This document shows positions 8,139 to 16,341 of a stretch of 64,000 bases of DNA, piece after piece (within the stretch, counting starts at the first letter, position 1; each line of letters opens with the position of its first letter). Origin of the DNA: Actinoplanes sp. L3-i22 (GTDB taxonomy: Bacteria > Actinomycetota > Actinomycetes > Mycobacteriales > Micromonosporaceae). Both the position numbers and the translations under genes were made by a program. The notes below the pieces were generated by a model. The model was not told where the DNA came from. It did no database searches and saw only the letters and a program-made list of their open reading frames with translations. The DNA lies in assembly GCF_019704555.1 (NCBI RefSeq), contig NZ_AP024745.1, positions 3,666,501 to 3,730,500 of the forward strand, given 5' to 3'.

Positions 8139-8711
8139 ATGCCCACCAGCAGCGGTCGCGTCAACCGTGGTCCGGCCGCGGCCTCGGAGAATCGGCAGGC
8201 GATCCTCGACTCGGCCCGCCGGCTGTTCACCGAGCGGGGCTATCACGTGCCGCTGAGCGCGATCGCCAAGGACGCCGGGGTCGGCCAGGGCGTGCTCTAC
8301 CGGCACTTCCCGACCCGGCTCGACCTGGCGTTCACGGTCTTCGAGGAGAACTTCACCCAGCTCGAGGCGATCGCCGCGGAGCCCGGCCCGGACGCGTTCG
8401 GTCACCTCTGGGAGCGGATGGTCGAGCTGACCGTGGAGTCCGCCGCGTTCGTCGAGATGGCGGTCGACGCCCGCCGGGCCATGCCGGAGTACACCGGCGG
8501 CGAGCGCCTGCGGGTGCTGATCGGCGACACGCTGCCGCGGGCCCGGGCGGCCGGGCTGATCGATCCGGTCGTCACGGTCGCCGACGTGCTGCTGGCGCAC
8601 CGGATGGTCTACGGCGTCATCGCGACCGTGATCGATCCGGCCGAGGCCGCGCCGGCCGCCCGTCGCGCGGTGGACCTCCTGCGCTGGGCGGCCAGAGATC
8701 AAAAGACGTAA
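8139..8711 (+). CDS. TetR-family repressor of the KstD-like gene (inferred)
   Basis: 190 residues. The N-terminal helix-turn-helix is typical: RQAILDSARRLFTERGYHV, then SAIAKDAGVGQGVLYRHFPT. The C-terminal ligand domain is all-helical and shows no recognisable specificity. Start is ATG 8139. Divergent arrangement with the KstD-like flavoprotein and the palindromic operator in between suggest that the two share one operator and that the inducer is the flavoprotein substrate or product. That link is inferred. Confidence 0.85.
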   Translation: MPTSSGRVNRGPAAASENRQAILDSARRLFTERGYHVPLSAIAKDAGVGQGVLYRHFPTRLDLAFTVFEENFTQLEAIAAEPGPDAFGHLWERMVELTVESAAFVEMAVDARRAMPEYTGGERLRVLIGDTLPRARAAGLIDPVVTVADVLLAHRMVYGVIATVIDPAEAAPAARRAVDLLRWAARDQKT

Positions 8712-8720
8712 ATCCGATTT

Positions 8721-8776
8721 CCCGTACGCGGTGAGCCCGGTGGCCGGGCGAGCCTGAACCCGCCCGGCCGTACGGG
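8721..8776. terminator. Bidirectional terminator between convergent TetR and GH94 genes
   Basis: A nested hairpin: outer arms CCCGTACG (8721-8728) and CGTACGGG (8769-8776), and inner arms GGCCGGGCG (8742-8750) and CGCCCGGCC (8761-8769) around a 10-base loop. It fills the space between the two convergent stop codons. Confidence 0.65.
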
Positions 8777-11230
8777 TCAACCCCCGATGACCGCCTCGAC
8801 CCGCACGGTCGCGCCCGCCGGGGCGAGCGGGATCAGCGCGCCGTCCACGCGTTCGCCGTCGACGAGCAGGTGGGTGACCCGCCCGCGGGCCCCGGCCGGC
8901 TTGCGGACGGTGATCTCGTAGGTGGCGCCGCGGAAGGCCCGGGTCGCCGAGAAGCCGGGCCATCCGTCCGGCAGCACCGGGTCGATCCGCAGGCCGGCCA
9001 ACTCCGGCCGGATGCCCAGGATCCACTGGGTGATCGCCACGAAGTTCCACGCCGCGGTCCCGGTCAGCCAGGAGTTCTTGGCCTCGCCGTGGGTCGGCGC
9101 GTCCCGGCCGGCGATCATCTGGGCGTAGACGTACGGCTCGGACCGGTGCACCTCGCTGATCGCCTCCCGCGCCGACGGGTTGATCCGCCGGTAGTAGTCG
9201 AACGCGCGGTCGCCGTGGCCCAGGATCGTCTCGGCGATCATGATCCACGGGTTGGTGTGGCAGAAGATCCCGGCGTTCTCCTTGTACCCGGGCGGATACG
9301 TGGAGATCTCCCCGAGCTCGATCCGGTACGACGTGTACGCCGGCTGCTGCAGCACCACGCCGTGCGGGGTGGCCAGCCGCTCGGCGACGCTGTCCAGCGC
9401 GCGGGCGGCCAGCCCGTCGTCGAGCCCGACGCCGGCCAGCACGCACATGCCCTGCGGCTCGACGAAGATCTGGCCCTCGTCGTTCTCGCCGGAGCCGACC
9501 GGGTTGCCGTAGAAGTCGTACGCCCGGCGGAACCAGTCGCCGTCCCAGCCGTGCTCGGTGATCGTGCCGGTCATCTTCTCCGCGGCGGCCCGGTACTCGG
9601 CGGCCCGCTCGTCCCGCCCGCGCAGCTCGGCGATCCCGGCCAGCTCCTTCGCGGCCAGCACGAACTGCCCGGCGATGAAGACCGACTCGGCCTGCCCGCC
9701 GACCGCGTTCTCGGTGGTCTGGAACGGCTCGCCGGGCGTGTCCGAGAAGCAGTTCAGGTTCAGGCAGTCGTTCCAGTCGGCGCGGCCGATCAGCGGCAGG
9801 CCGTGCGGCCCGAGCCGGTCCAGGGTGTACGCCAGGGAGCGGGTCAGGTGCTCGTAGAGGGTGACCTCGCTGCCGGCCTCGTTGTCGAACGGCACCGGCT
9901 CGTCCAGGATCGTCGCGTCCCCGGTCTCCTTGAGGTAGGCCGCGACGCCCAGGATCAGCCACAGGGGATCGTCGTTGAAGCCGTCGCCGATGTCGTTGTT
10001 CCCGCGCTTGGTGAGCGGCTGGTACTGGTGGTACGCCCCGCCGGTGGCCAGCTGGGTGGCGGCGATGTCCAGGATCCGCTCCCGGGCCCGCTCCGGGATG
10101 ACGTGCACGAAGCCGAGCAGGTCCTGATTGGAGTCCCGGAAGCCCATGCCGCGGCCGATGCCGGACTCGAAGAGCGACGCCGACCGGCTCAGGTTGAAGG
10201 TCACCATGCACTGGTACGCGTTCCAGATGTTGACCATCCGGTCGGTGTCCGGGTCCGGGGTGCTGACCTGCAGGTTGCCGAGCAGCCGGTCCCAGTGCTC
10301 GCGCAGGGTGGCGAAGCCCTCGGCGACGGCTTGCGACCGCAGCCAGTGGGCGATCACCGGTCGTACCCGAAGCTTGTTGAGGTTTTGTGATTGTGGGGGA
10401 TCGAACTTCTGGTCGCGCGGGTTCTCGGCGTAACCGAGCACGAAGATCACCTCCCGGGACTCGCCCGGCGCCAGGGTGAGGCGGACGTGGTGGCTGCCGA
10501 TCGGTGACCAGCCGTCGGCGATCGAGCCGGTGGCCGCGCCGTTCTCGACCGCGGCCGGGCGGTCCCAGCCGCGGTAGGCGCCGAGGAACGCCTCGCGCTG
10601 GGTGTCGAAGCCGGCCAGCGGCTCCGAGCAGGCGAAGTAGGCGAAGTGGTCGCGCCGCTCCCGGTACTCGGTCTTGTGGTAGATCACGCCGTCGTCCACC
10701 TCGACCTGCCCGGTGGAGAAGTTGCGCTGGAAGTTCGTCGCGTCGTCCTGGGCGTCCCAGAGGCAGAACTCGACCGAGGAGAAGAGCGACAGCTCGGCGG
10801 TGGTGTCGCGCTCGTTGGTGACCGTGGTCCGCCAGACCTCCAGGGTCTCGCCCAGCGGCACGAAGTACAGCGTCTCGGCGCGGACGCCGCCGCGGGCCGA
10901 GGAGATCCTGGTGTACGACAACCCGTGCCGGCACTCGTAGTCGTCGAGGTCCCGCTGGGTCGGCTGCCAGGACGGCGACCAGAAGTCACCGGTCGCGTCG
11001 TCGCGCAGGTACAGGTAGCGGCCGCCGAGGTCGAGCGGCGCGTTGTTGTAGCGGTAGCGGGTGAGCCGGCGCAGCCGTGCGTCGCGGTAGAACGAGTAGC
11101 CGCCCGCGGTGTTGGAGATCAGCCCGAAGTACTCCTCCGAGCCCAGGTAGTTGAGCCAGGGCAGCGGGGTGTCGGGCCGGTCGATGACGTACTCACGGGT
11201 CCGGTCGTCGAAGTGTCCGTAACGCACCAT
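8777..11230 (-). CDS. GH94 cellobiose phosphorylase-type enzyme
   Basis: 817 residues, the usual length for bacterial cellobiose phosphorylase. The N-terminus MVRYGHFDDRTREYVI, then RPDTPLPWLNYLGSEEYFG, is characteristic of GH94 cellobiose phosphorylases. The catalytic acid motif GRADWNDCLNLN falls near residues 480-490, as in the Cellulomonas enzyme. The family cleaves cellobiose with phosphate to glucose 1-phosphate and glucose in the cytoplasm; there is no signal peptide. A ribosome site (AAGGAGA) precedes ATG 11230. A LacI-type operator immediately upstream predicts cello-oligosaccharide control. No transporter is adjacent. Confidence 0.88.
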   Translation of the reverse strand: MVRYGHFDDRTREYVIDRPDTPLPWLNYLGSEEYFGLISNTAGGYSFYRDARLRRLTRYRYNNAPLDLGGRYLYLRDDATGDFWSPSWQPTQRDLDDYECRHGLSYTRISSARGGVRAETLYFVPLGETLEVWRTTVTNERDTTAELSLFSSVEFCLWDAQDDATNFQRNFSTGQVEVDDGVIYHKTEYRERRDHFAYFACSEPLAGFDTQREAFLGAYRGWDRPAAVENGAATGSIADGWSPIGSHHVRLTLAPGESREVIFVLGYAENPRDQKFDPPQSQNLNKLRVRPVIAHWLRSQAVAEGFATLREHWDRLLGNLQVSTPDPDTDRMVNIWNAYQCMVTFNLSRSASLFESGIGRGMGFRDSNQDLLGFVHVIPERARERILDIAATQLATGGAYHQYQPLTKRGNNDIGDGFNDDPLWLILGVAAYLKETGDATILDEPVPFDNEAGSEVTLYEHLTRSLAYTLDRLGPHGLPLIGRADWNDCLNLNCFSDTPGEPFQTTENAVGGQAESVFIAGQFVLAAKELAGIAELRGRDERAAEYRAAAEKMTGTITEHGWDGDWFRRAYDFYGNPVGSGENDEGQIFVEPQGMCVLAGVGLDDGLAARALDSVAERLATPHGVVLQQPAYTSYRIELGEISTYPPGYKENAGIFCHTNPWIMIAETILGHGDRAFDYYRRINPSAREAISEVHRSEPYVYAQMIAGRDAPTHGEAKNSWLTGTAAWNFVAITQWILGIRPELAGLRIDPVLPDGWPGFSATRAFRGATYEITVRKPAGARGRVTHLLVDGERVDGALIPLAPAGATVRVEAVIGG

Positions 11231-11244
11231 GCATCTCCTTCGGT

Positions 11245-11258
11245 TGGGAGCGCTCCCA
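11245..11258. promoter_or_regulatory. CebR/CelR-like operator of the GH94 gene
   Basis: TGGGAGCGCTCCCA is a perfect 14-bp palindrome 15 bases upstream of the GH94 start codon. It is identical to the operator described for the LacI-family cello-oligosaccharide repressors CelR of Thermobifida and CebR of Streptomyces. A 12-of-14 match lies before the LacI gene at 53935-54897. Confidence 0.85.
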
Positions 11259-11300
11259 TTTCGGGATTGTAAACGCCGCCTGTGCCCGGGCTCACGTTTG

Positions 11301-11342
11301 ATTGACGTGTCAATTACCTCGCGGCATAGTTGACACGTCAAT
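11301..11342. promoter_or_regulatory. Two paired TTGAC-NN-GTCAA sites before the LLM oxidoreductase
   Basis: Site 1 (11301-11314) is ATTGACGTGTCAAT and site 2 (11330-11342) is TTGACACGTCAAT. Each is an inverted repeat with a 2-base centre, and site 2 is nearly the reverse complement of site 1. The centres are 28 bp apart. They lie 17-58 bases upstream of ATG 11359, so a dimeric regulator bound at both would cover the promoter. The regulator is unknown. Confidence 0.6.
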
Positions 11343-11358
11343 CACGGGAGGCGGGGTC

Positions 11359-12390
11359 ATGCGGGAACTGGAATTCGGGCTCGACACCTTCGGCGACGTG
11401 CCGGTCGGCGACACCGGCGCACCGGTGTCCTACGCCGCCGCGATCCGGCAGGTCACCGACGAGGCGGTGCTCGCCGACGGGCTCGGCGTCGACGTGATCG
11501 CGCTCGGCGAGCACCACCGCCCGGAGTACGCGATCTCCACCCCGGAGACGGTCCTCGCCGGCATCGCCGGCCGCACCTCGCGGATCCGGCTGGCCTCCGG
11601 CGTCACCGTGCTCAGCTCGGACGACCCGGTCCGCGTCTTCCAGCGCTTCGCCACCGTCGACGCGCTGTCCTCCGGCCGCGCCGAGGTGATCCTCGGCCGG
11701 GGCTCGTTCACCGAGTCGTTCCCGCTCTTCGGGTACGACCTGAGCGACTACGACGTGCTGTTCGAGGAGAAGCTCGACCTGTTCGTGCGGCTGCTCGACG
11801 AGCGGCCGGTCACCTGGACCGGCACCACCCGCGCCCCGCTGACCGACGCCGACGTGTTCCCGAAGACCGAGTCCGGCCGGCTGACCACCTGGGTCGGCGT
11901 CGGCGGCTCCCCGCAGTCGGTGGTCCGCACCGCCCGGCACGGCCTGCCCCTGATGCTCGCCGTGATCGGCGGCGCCCCGGACCGGTTCGCGCCCTACGTC
12001 AAGCTCTACCGCCAGGCCGCCGAGCAGCTCGGCACGGTCGCCCACCCGGTCGGCATGCACTCGCCGGGCTTCGTCGCCGACACCGACGAGGAGGCCAAGG
12101 AGATCTTCTACGCGCCGTACAAGGTGATCCGCGACCGGATCGGCGCCCTGCGCGGCTGGCCGCCGTTGCGCCGCAGCGAGTTCGAGGCCGAGGTCGAGAA
12201 CGGCTCGCTCTACCTCGGCTCCCCGGAGACGGTGGCCCGCAAGATCGCTCGCGCGGTCCGGGCGCTGGACGTCGGCCGGTTCGACATGATCTACACTGCC
12301 GGGGCTCAGCCGGTCAGCGCCCGGCTGCGCTCGGTCGAGCTGTTCGGTGCGAAGGTGATGCCCATGGTCCGCGACATCCTGGCCGGCTGA
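11359..12390 (+). CDS. LLM-class flavin-dependent oxidoreductase
   Basis: 343 residues. It has the luciferase-like monooxygenase fold pattern: LEFGLDTFGD at the N-terminus, EAVLADGLGVDVIALGEHHR, RIRLASGVTVLSSDDPVRVF with the family non-prolyl bulge region, and ATVDALSSGRAEVILGRGSF. Such enzymes use FMN or F420. Start is ATG 11359, with GGGAGG just upstream. It is followed by a four-base gap and a probable F420 oxidoreductase, which suggests a shared reaction or cofactor supply. Substrate unknown. Confidence 0.85.
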   Translation: MRELEFGLDTFGDVPVGDTGAPVSYAAAIRQVTDEAVLADGLGVDVIALGEHHRPEYAISTPETVLAGIAGRTSRIRLASGVTVLSSDDPVRVFQRFATVDALSSGRAEVILGRGSFTESFPLFGYDLSDYDVLFEEKLDLFVRLLDERPVTWTGTTRAPLTDADVFPKTESGRLTTWVGVGGSPQSVVRTARHGLPLMLAVIGGAPDRFAPYVKLYRQAAEQLGTVAHPVGMHSPGFVADTDEEAKEIFYAPYKVIRDRIGALRGWPPLRRSEFEAEVENGSLYLGSPETVARKIARAVRALDVGRFDMIYTAGAQPVSARLRSVELFGAKVMPMVRDILAG

Positions 12391-12393
12391 ACG

Positions 12394-13065
12394 ATGACCA
12401 CACTCGGCATCCTCGGCGCCGGCAAGGTCGGCACGGTCCTGGCGCGACTCGCGGTCGCCGCCGGCTACGACGTTCTGGTGGCCGCCTCGGGCGACCCCGC
12501 GAAGATCAAGCTCATCGTCGAGGTCCTCACCCCCGGCGCCCAGGCCGTCCCGGCGGCGGAAGCGGCCGCCCGGGCGGACATCGTCGTGCTCGCCCTGCCA
12601 CTCGGCAAGCACCAGAACGTCCCGGTCCCGGCCCTGGCCGGCAAGCTGGTGATCGACGCGATGAACTACTGGTGGGAGGTCGACGGCATCCGCGACGACC
12701 TCACCGACCCGCGGACGTCCTCCACCGAGACCGTCCAGAGGTTCCTGCCGGCGTCCCGGGTGGTGAAGGCCTTCAACCACATGGGCTACCACGACCTGGA
12801 GGAGGGCGCCCGCCCGGCCGGCTCGCCGGGCCGGCGCGCGATCGCCCTGGCCGGCGACGACCCGGCCGACGTGGCGGCGGTGTCGGCGCTGATCGACGCG
12901 CTCGGCTTCGACCCGGTCGACGCCGGGCCGCTGGCCGAGGGCATCCGGATGGAACCGGGCGCCGAGCTGTTCGGCGCGAACGTGGCCGCCGACGAGGTCC
13001 GCGCCATGCTCGCCGGTTTCCCGGACTCCCCCCGCGGCCGAGCCGTCGCCGAAGCCCGCGCCTGA
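12394..13065 (+). CDS. NADPH-dependent F420 reductase-like protein
   Basis: 223 residues. The Rossmann motif [20 protein letters not shown] at the N-terminus and [14 protein letters not shown] belong to the F420-dependent NADP oxidoreductase/ProC-like NAD(P)-binding family. VIDAMNYWW in the centre replaces the more usual D-x-x-N-P pattern. It may reduce F420 with NADPH or act on another substrate. It begins 4 bases after the LLM gene, so the two are almost certainly co-transcribed. Confidence 0.8.
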   Translation: MTTLGILGAGKVGTVLARLAVAAGYDVLVAASGDPAKIKLIVEVLTPGAQAVPAAEAAARADIVVLALPLGKHQNVPVPALAGKLVIDAMNYWWEVDGIRDDLTDPRTSSTETVQRFLPASRVVKAFNHMGYHDLEEGARPAGSPGRRAIALAGDDPADVAAVSALIDALGFDPVDAGPLAEGIRMEPGAELFGANVAADEVRAMLAGFPDSPRGRAVAEARA

Positions 13066-13088
13066 CCCACCTCCCCGGGCCCCGAGAG

Positions 13089-13216
13089 CGTGGGTTCTTT
13101 TGAACCGTGCCCACCCGCGGACGTCGCCCTTGCGGGTCTCGCGTTCTGGGCGCCCCGCGCCCTTGCGAGGCCCGGAAGGGTCCCCGCGGGAGCGACGATC
13201 GGTTATTGGCCGCAGC
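13089..13216 (+). repeat. Structured intergenic repeat, copy A
   Basis: About 128 bp repeated in inverted orientation at 27722-27850 with high identity. Inside are nested complementary arms: CCCGCGG near 13104 with CCGCGGG near 13184, GGGTCTCGC near 13134 with GCGAGGCCC near 13165, and an innermost GGGCGC-ccc-GCGCCC. The 5' part also has a small GGTTC-tttt-GAACC hairpin. It lies between the F420 reductase-like gene and the WYL regulator. It has no coding features of its own. Confidence 0.75.
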
Positions 13217-13242
13217 ATAGGCAATGATGAATTTGATGGGTC

Positions 13243-14160
13243 TCAATTGCCGGCGGCGCGGCGGAAGCGGTCGGCGAGCTGGGTGCAGGCGGCCTGGAGC
13301 TCGGGTGGGGCGACCGGCTCGAGGTCGGTGTCGTAGCGGGCGAAGGCCGCCGCCAGGCTGACCCAGGACCAGGAGCCGAGGGTGACCCGGCAGCGGTCCG
13401 GGCCGAGCTCCTCGACGATGCCCTCGTGGGTGAACCGGGCGATGTGCGCGGCCGGTTTGCCGAGGATCGCGGTTCCCTGGCACGGCCAGTTCCCGGAGGT
13501 CGAGCCGCGGAAGACGCCCAGGACGTAGCCGGTCACGTCGCCGCCGGGGAGTTCGCGCGGGGTGAAGCGGGGGCCGTTCGGGGTGCGCAGGGTCATCCGG
13601 TCGGCCCGGAACGTGCGCCAGTCGTCGCGGTCGAGGTCCCAGGCGATCAGGTACCACCGGCCGTCCCGGGTGATCACGTGGTGCGGCTCGGCCCGGCGCC
13701 GGTTGTCGCCGTAGTCGAAGCGGAGCACCTCCCGGGCGTGCACCGCGCCGCTCAGGGCCAGCAGGAGCTCGCCGTCGACCTCGGCGGCCGGGCGGCGTAC
13801 CGCGGTCACCCGCAGCGCCTCGACCCGGTGCCGCAGCCGGGACGGCAGGACCTGCCGGATCGTGGTCAGCGCCCGGGTGGCCGCCTCGCCGCCCGCCACC
13901 TGCAGCGCCAGGACCAGCGCGACCGCCTGCTCGTCGTCGAAGAGCAGCGGCGGCAGGTCCTTGCCGGCGCTCAACCGGTAGCCGCCGTCGGGGCCCTTCA
14001 CCGCGTCGATCGGATAGCCCAGCTCGCGCAGCCGGTCCACGTCCCGGCGGATGGTGCGCAGGCTGATCCCGAGCCGCTCGGCGAGCAGGCCACCGGGCCA
14101 GTCCCGTCGGGACTGCAGCAGGGACAGCAGGGCCAGCAGGCGGGCGGACGTGGTCGGCAT
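13243..14160 (-). CDS. WYL-domain (YafY-type) transcriptional regulator
   Basis: 305 residues. The N-terminal winged helix reads RLLALLSLLQSRRDWPGGLL, then AERLGISLRTIRRDVDRLRE. It is followed by the GGYRLSAGKDLPPLLFDDEQ linker and a C-terminal WYL domain (HVITRDGRWYLIAWDLDRDD). WYL domains sense ligands or nucleic acids and often regulate an adjacent enzyme or membrane gene. Start is MPTTSARL. It is divergent from a DUF1761 gene, with a palindrome in the gap, the usual arrangement of an auto-regulated pair. Confidence 0.88.
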   Translation of the reverse strand: MPTTSARLLALLSLLQSRRDWPGGLLAERLGISLRTIRRDVDRLRELGYPIDAVKGPDGGYRLSAGKDLPPLLFDDEQAVALVLALQVAGGEAATRALTTIRQVLPSRLRHRVEALRVTAVRRPAAEVDGELLLALSGAVHAREVLRFDYGDNRRRAEPHHVITRDGRWYLIAWDLDRDDWRTFRADRMTLRTPNGPRFTPRELPGGDVTGYVLGVFRGSTSGNWPCQGTAILGKPAAHIARFTHEGIVEELGPDRCRVTLGSWSWVSLAAAFARYDTDLEPVAPPELQAACTQLADRFRRAAGN

Positions 14161-14181
14161 GCTCCGGATTCTGCCCGGAGA

Positions 14182-14202
14182 AGGTGCCACAACCTGGCAC
14201 CT
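14182..14202. promoter_or_regulatory. Operator between WYL regulator and DUF1761 gene
   Basis: AGGTGCCA (14182-14189) and TGGCACCT (14195-14202) are perfect inverted repeats with a 5-base spacer. The site lies 21 bases upstream of the regulator start and 54 bases upstream of the DUF1761 start. Confidence 0.7.
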
Positions 14203-14256
14203 ACCCCTGCGAATCTTGCCGCACCTTCCGCTTACGAGCAGTTCGGAGACACCATC

Positions 14257-14658
14257 ATGGGCGACGTCAACTGGATCGGGATCCTGGCCGGCTTCCTGGC
14301 TTTCACCGTGCTCGGCGGCGTGTGGTTCGCGCTGCTCTTCCCGCGGGCGTACAACCGCTCGCTCGGCCGGGAACCGGGGGCCAAGCCGGAGCCGTCGCCG
14401 CTGTTCTTCGCCGGGCCGGCGCTGACCAGCCTGGTCATCACGGTCACCAGTGCCTACCTGATGGCGGAACTGGGGATCGAGACGTACCGGGAAGCCCTGG
14501 TCTTCGGGTTGGTCGTGGGTGTCGGCTATCTCGCGGCGAACACCGTGAACATCGCGATCAACCCGAACTTTCCGCGGCCGCTGCTCTACGCGGCGATCTC
14601 CGGGGGCTACAACATCCTCGGCAGTGTGCTGGTGAGCGTGCTGCTGCTGTCGTTTTAG
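14257..14658 (+). CDS. DUF1761 membrane protein
   Basis: 133 residues with four hydrophobic segments: WIGILAGFLAFTVLGGVWFA, then LTSLVITVTSAYLMAEL, then ALVFGLVVGVGYLAANTVNI and a C-terminal ILGSVLVSVLLL. The pattern (VNWIGILAGFLAFTVLGGVW with FPRAYNRSLG after helix 1) fits the DUF1761 family. Function is unknown. It is probably controlled by the adjacent WYL regulator through the palindrome upstream. Confidence 0.8.
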   Translation: MGDVNWIGILAGFLAFTVLGGVWFALLFPRAYNRSLGREPGAKPEPSPLFFAGPALTSLVITVTSAYLMAELGIETYREALVFGLVVGVGYLAANTVNIAINPNFPRPLLYAAISGGYNILGSVLVSVLLLSF

Positions 14659-14705
14659 GACTCGCTTAGCGGGCGGTTAAGGGCGGACTCGGGATAGTCC
14701 TCGGC

Positions 14706-15716
14706 ATGCGAAACAAGACTCTCGCGACCCTGACCGCGCTGGCCGCCGCCGTACCGCTGGCGGCGTTCACCGCGCCGACCGCGGTGCAGGCGGCCGGCTC
14801 CAAGTTCTGTGACGGCGGCAGCTACACCGTGCTCGGCAAGACCGGCGTCAAGGACCGGTTCCGGGGCACGGTGGCGGCGCCGGCCGGGCGCTTCACCGTG
14901 CAGGGAAAGTACACCCGGTTCAGCGTGGACCCGGCGACGTTCGCGATCTACGACTACACGTTCACCGGCGCGGCGAACGTCGGGGACATGACCGGGGGAC
15001 AGGCCACCGCGGTCTACGCGAGCAAGGTGCCCGACCATCGGGGACTCGCCCTGACCAGTGGCATCAGCCTCGAGCTGCGGGACGGGGACATGACGATCTC
15101 CCGTACCGGGACCGGGGGTCTGAGCATGAAGATCCAGGCCAAGGACTGTGCGCAGGGCGGCATCTTCCAGATGGAGCCGGCGCGCGGTGACGGCACCCGG
15201 ACCCGGATCGTGCACACGCTGGCGGACTCCGCGTTCTACTACGACAACCCGAACTTCCGCGCCAGGCTCGGCTCGTGGCTGGGCTCCGCCTGCGCCGACG
15301 AGGTTTCCGGGCCCTCCGGGCAATTTTGCGTACGGGTGAGCCCGCGCGTGAACATCGCCAGCGATGCCGCCCCGAAGCTGGTGCTGCGGGACAGCGCCCA
15401 GGTCGCCACGCGGGTTCGGCAGGCGTCGTGCGGGCCGGACTTCACCAACCCGCTGGGTCTGTCGGAGACGACGGATCACTGCGGGGCGACCAGCGTCTGG
15501 GATGTCGCCAGCGGTGGGCGGATGGGGATGGTGACCGGGGAGGACGCCACCGAGGTGGCCAACCCGCCGACCAACTGCACCGAGGACTGCGAGGCGGGGA
15601 ACGGGGTCAACGGGCGGCTGGCGATCCTGGGGTTCCCGGCGGTGGTTCCGGCGGGGAGCCGGCTGGCGCCGCGGACGTCGGGGGACGGGCTGACGGCTCC
15701 GCTCACCGCGCCCTGA
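14706..15716 (+). CDS. Secreted protein of unknown function
   Basis: 336 residues. A Sec signal peptide is clear: MRNKTLATLTALAAAVPLAA, then TAPTAVQAAG with an Ala-x-Ala cleavage site. The mature part is beta-rich and carries several cysteines (FCDGGSYTVLGKTG, DCAQGG, CADEVSG, CVRVS, CGPD, CTEDCEAG), suggesting disulfides. No family is recognised. Start is ATG 14706. The neighbouring gene on the other strand also encodes an exported protein. Confidence 0.75.
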   Translation: MRNKTLATLTALAAAVPLAAFTAPTAVQAAGSKFCDGGSYTVLGKTGVKDRFRGTVAAPAGRFTVQGKYTRFSVDPATFAIYDYTFTGAANVGDMTGGQATAVYASKVPDHRGLALTSGISLELRDGDMTISRTGTGGLSMKIQAKDCAQGGIFQMEPARGDGTRTRIVHTLADSAFYYDNPNFRARLGSWLGSACADEVSGPSGQFCVRVSPRVNIASDAAPKLVLRDSAQVATRVRQASCGPDFTNPLGLSETTDHCGATSVWDVASGGRMGMVTGEDATEVANPPTNCTEDCEAGNGVNGRLAILGFPAVVPAGSRLAPRTSGDGLTAPLTAP

Positions 15717-15719
15717 GGG

Positions 15720-16268
15720 TCATCCCACGGGGAGTGCTGAACGGGTGGTGAGGACGGTGCCGGCCAGGGTTCGGGTGGCCTGGTCGGCGCCGTGGTCCTG
15801 TTCGCCGCGGGCCAGGGCGATCGACTGGGTGATGCCCTCGCGGAGCTTGTCGAGGGCAGCGCGGTCGAAGGCCGTACCGGGAAGGGCTGTCATGGTTTTC
15901 AGTTCTTCCGCGGTGACCATGCCCGGCATCGGCATGCCCACGTGCGGATTGTCGGCCGGGAGGCCGGCCCGGTCGTGCAGGGCGCGCAGTTGGGGCAGCT
16001 CGGCGTCGGTGAGGGTGCGCACCTGGGCGGCGAGCGAGGTGACTGCGGGGGTCGCGGTGTGCGCCGGGATCGCGTCGAGCAGGGGGAGGAGCTGCTCGTC
16101 GAGGGCCAGGGCGACCTCGATCCAGGCCAGGTCGGTGCCGCCGAACGCCGGCTCCGTCGCGGTGGCGGTCGTGGTCGCGACGGCCGCGGTTGGCGTCGGC
16201 TCGGCGCAGCCGGCCAGCATCAGCGCCGCGGCCGCGATCGCGATCAGTCGCACGGTGGCTCCTTGCAT
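15720..16268 (-). CDS. DUF305-type lipoprotein
   Basis: 182 residues. A lipoprotein signal is visible: MQGATVRLIAIAAAALMLAGC, with lipobox LAGC and predicted lipidation at Cys 21. The mature part is helical with DUF305-like features (LAWIEVALALDEQLLPLLDA, a Met/Pro-rich HVGMPMPGMVTAEEL and an ALPGTAFDRAALDKLREGIT stretch). In typical DUF305 proteins histidine and methionine residues are thought to bind copper; here most of the usual histidines are missing. The gene runs toward the secreted protein at 14706-15716 and ends 3 bases from it. Confidence 0.7.
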   Translation of the reverse strand: MQGATVRLIAIAAAALMLAGCAEPTPTAAVATTTATATEPAFGGTDLAWIEVALALDEQLLPLLDAIPAHTATPAVTSLAAQVRTLTDAELPQLRALHDRAGLPADNPHVGMPMPGMVTAEELKTMTALPGTAFDRAALDKLREGITQSIALARGEQDHGADQATRTLAGTVLTTRSALPVG

Positions 16269-16288
16269 ACATGCGGAACATGACAGGT

Positions 16289-16319
16289 GATGCCCCTGCT
16301 GCTGGTCAGCAGGGGCATC
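16289..16319 (-). terminator. Hairpin terminator of the DUF1996 gene
   Basis: A 13-bp perfect stem, GATGCCCCTGCTG with CAGCAGGGGCATC, and a 5-base loop, 22 bases past the DUF1996 stop and just upstream of the DUF305 gene. Confidence 0.7.
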
Positions 16320-16341
16320 GGTCCTACTCGGGTCGGGACGG

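Noticed and set aside
13089..13216. Insertion sequence or transposon end
   Set aside because: No transposase frame and no target-site duplication were seen, and the two copies are too short for an IS. Treated as a structured repeat.
12773..14200. 475-codon minus-strand open frame overlapping the WYL regulator
   Set aside because: It is Arg/Pro-rich and merges the repeat, the regulator in the wrong frame and antisense sequence. The regulator's own frame has the HTH and WYL motifs.
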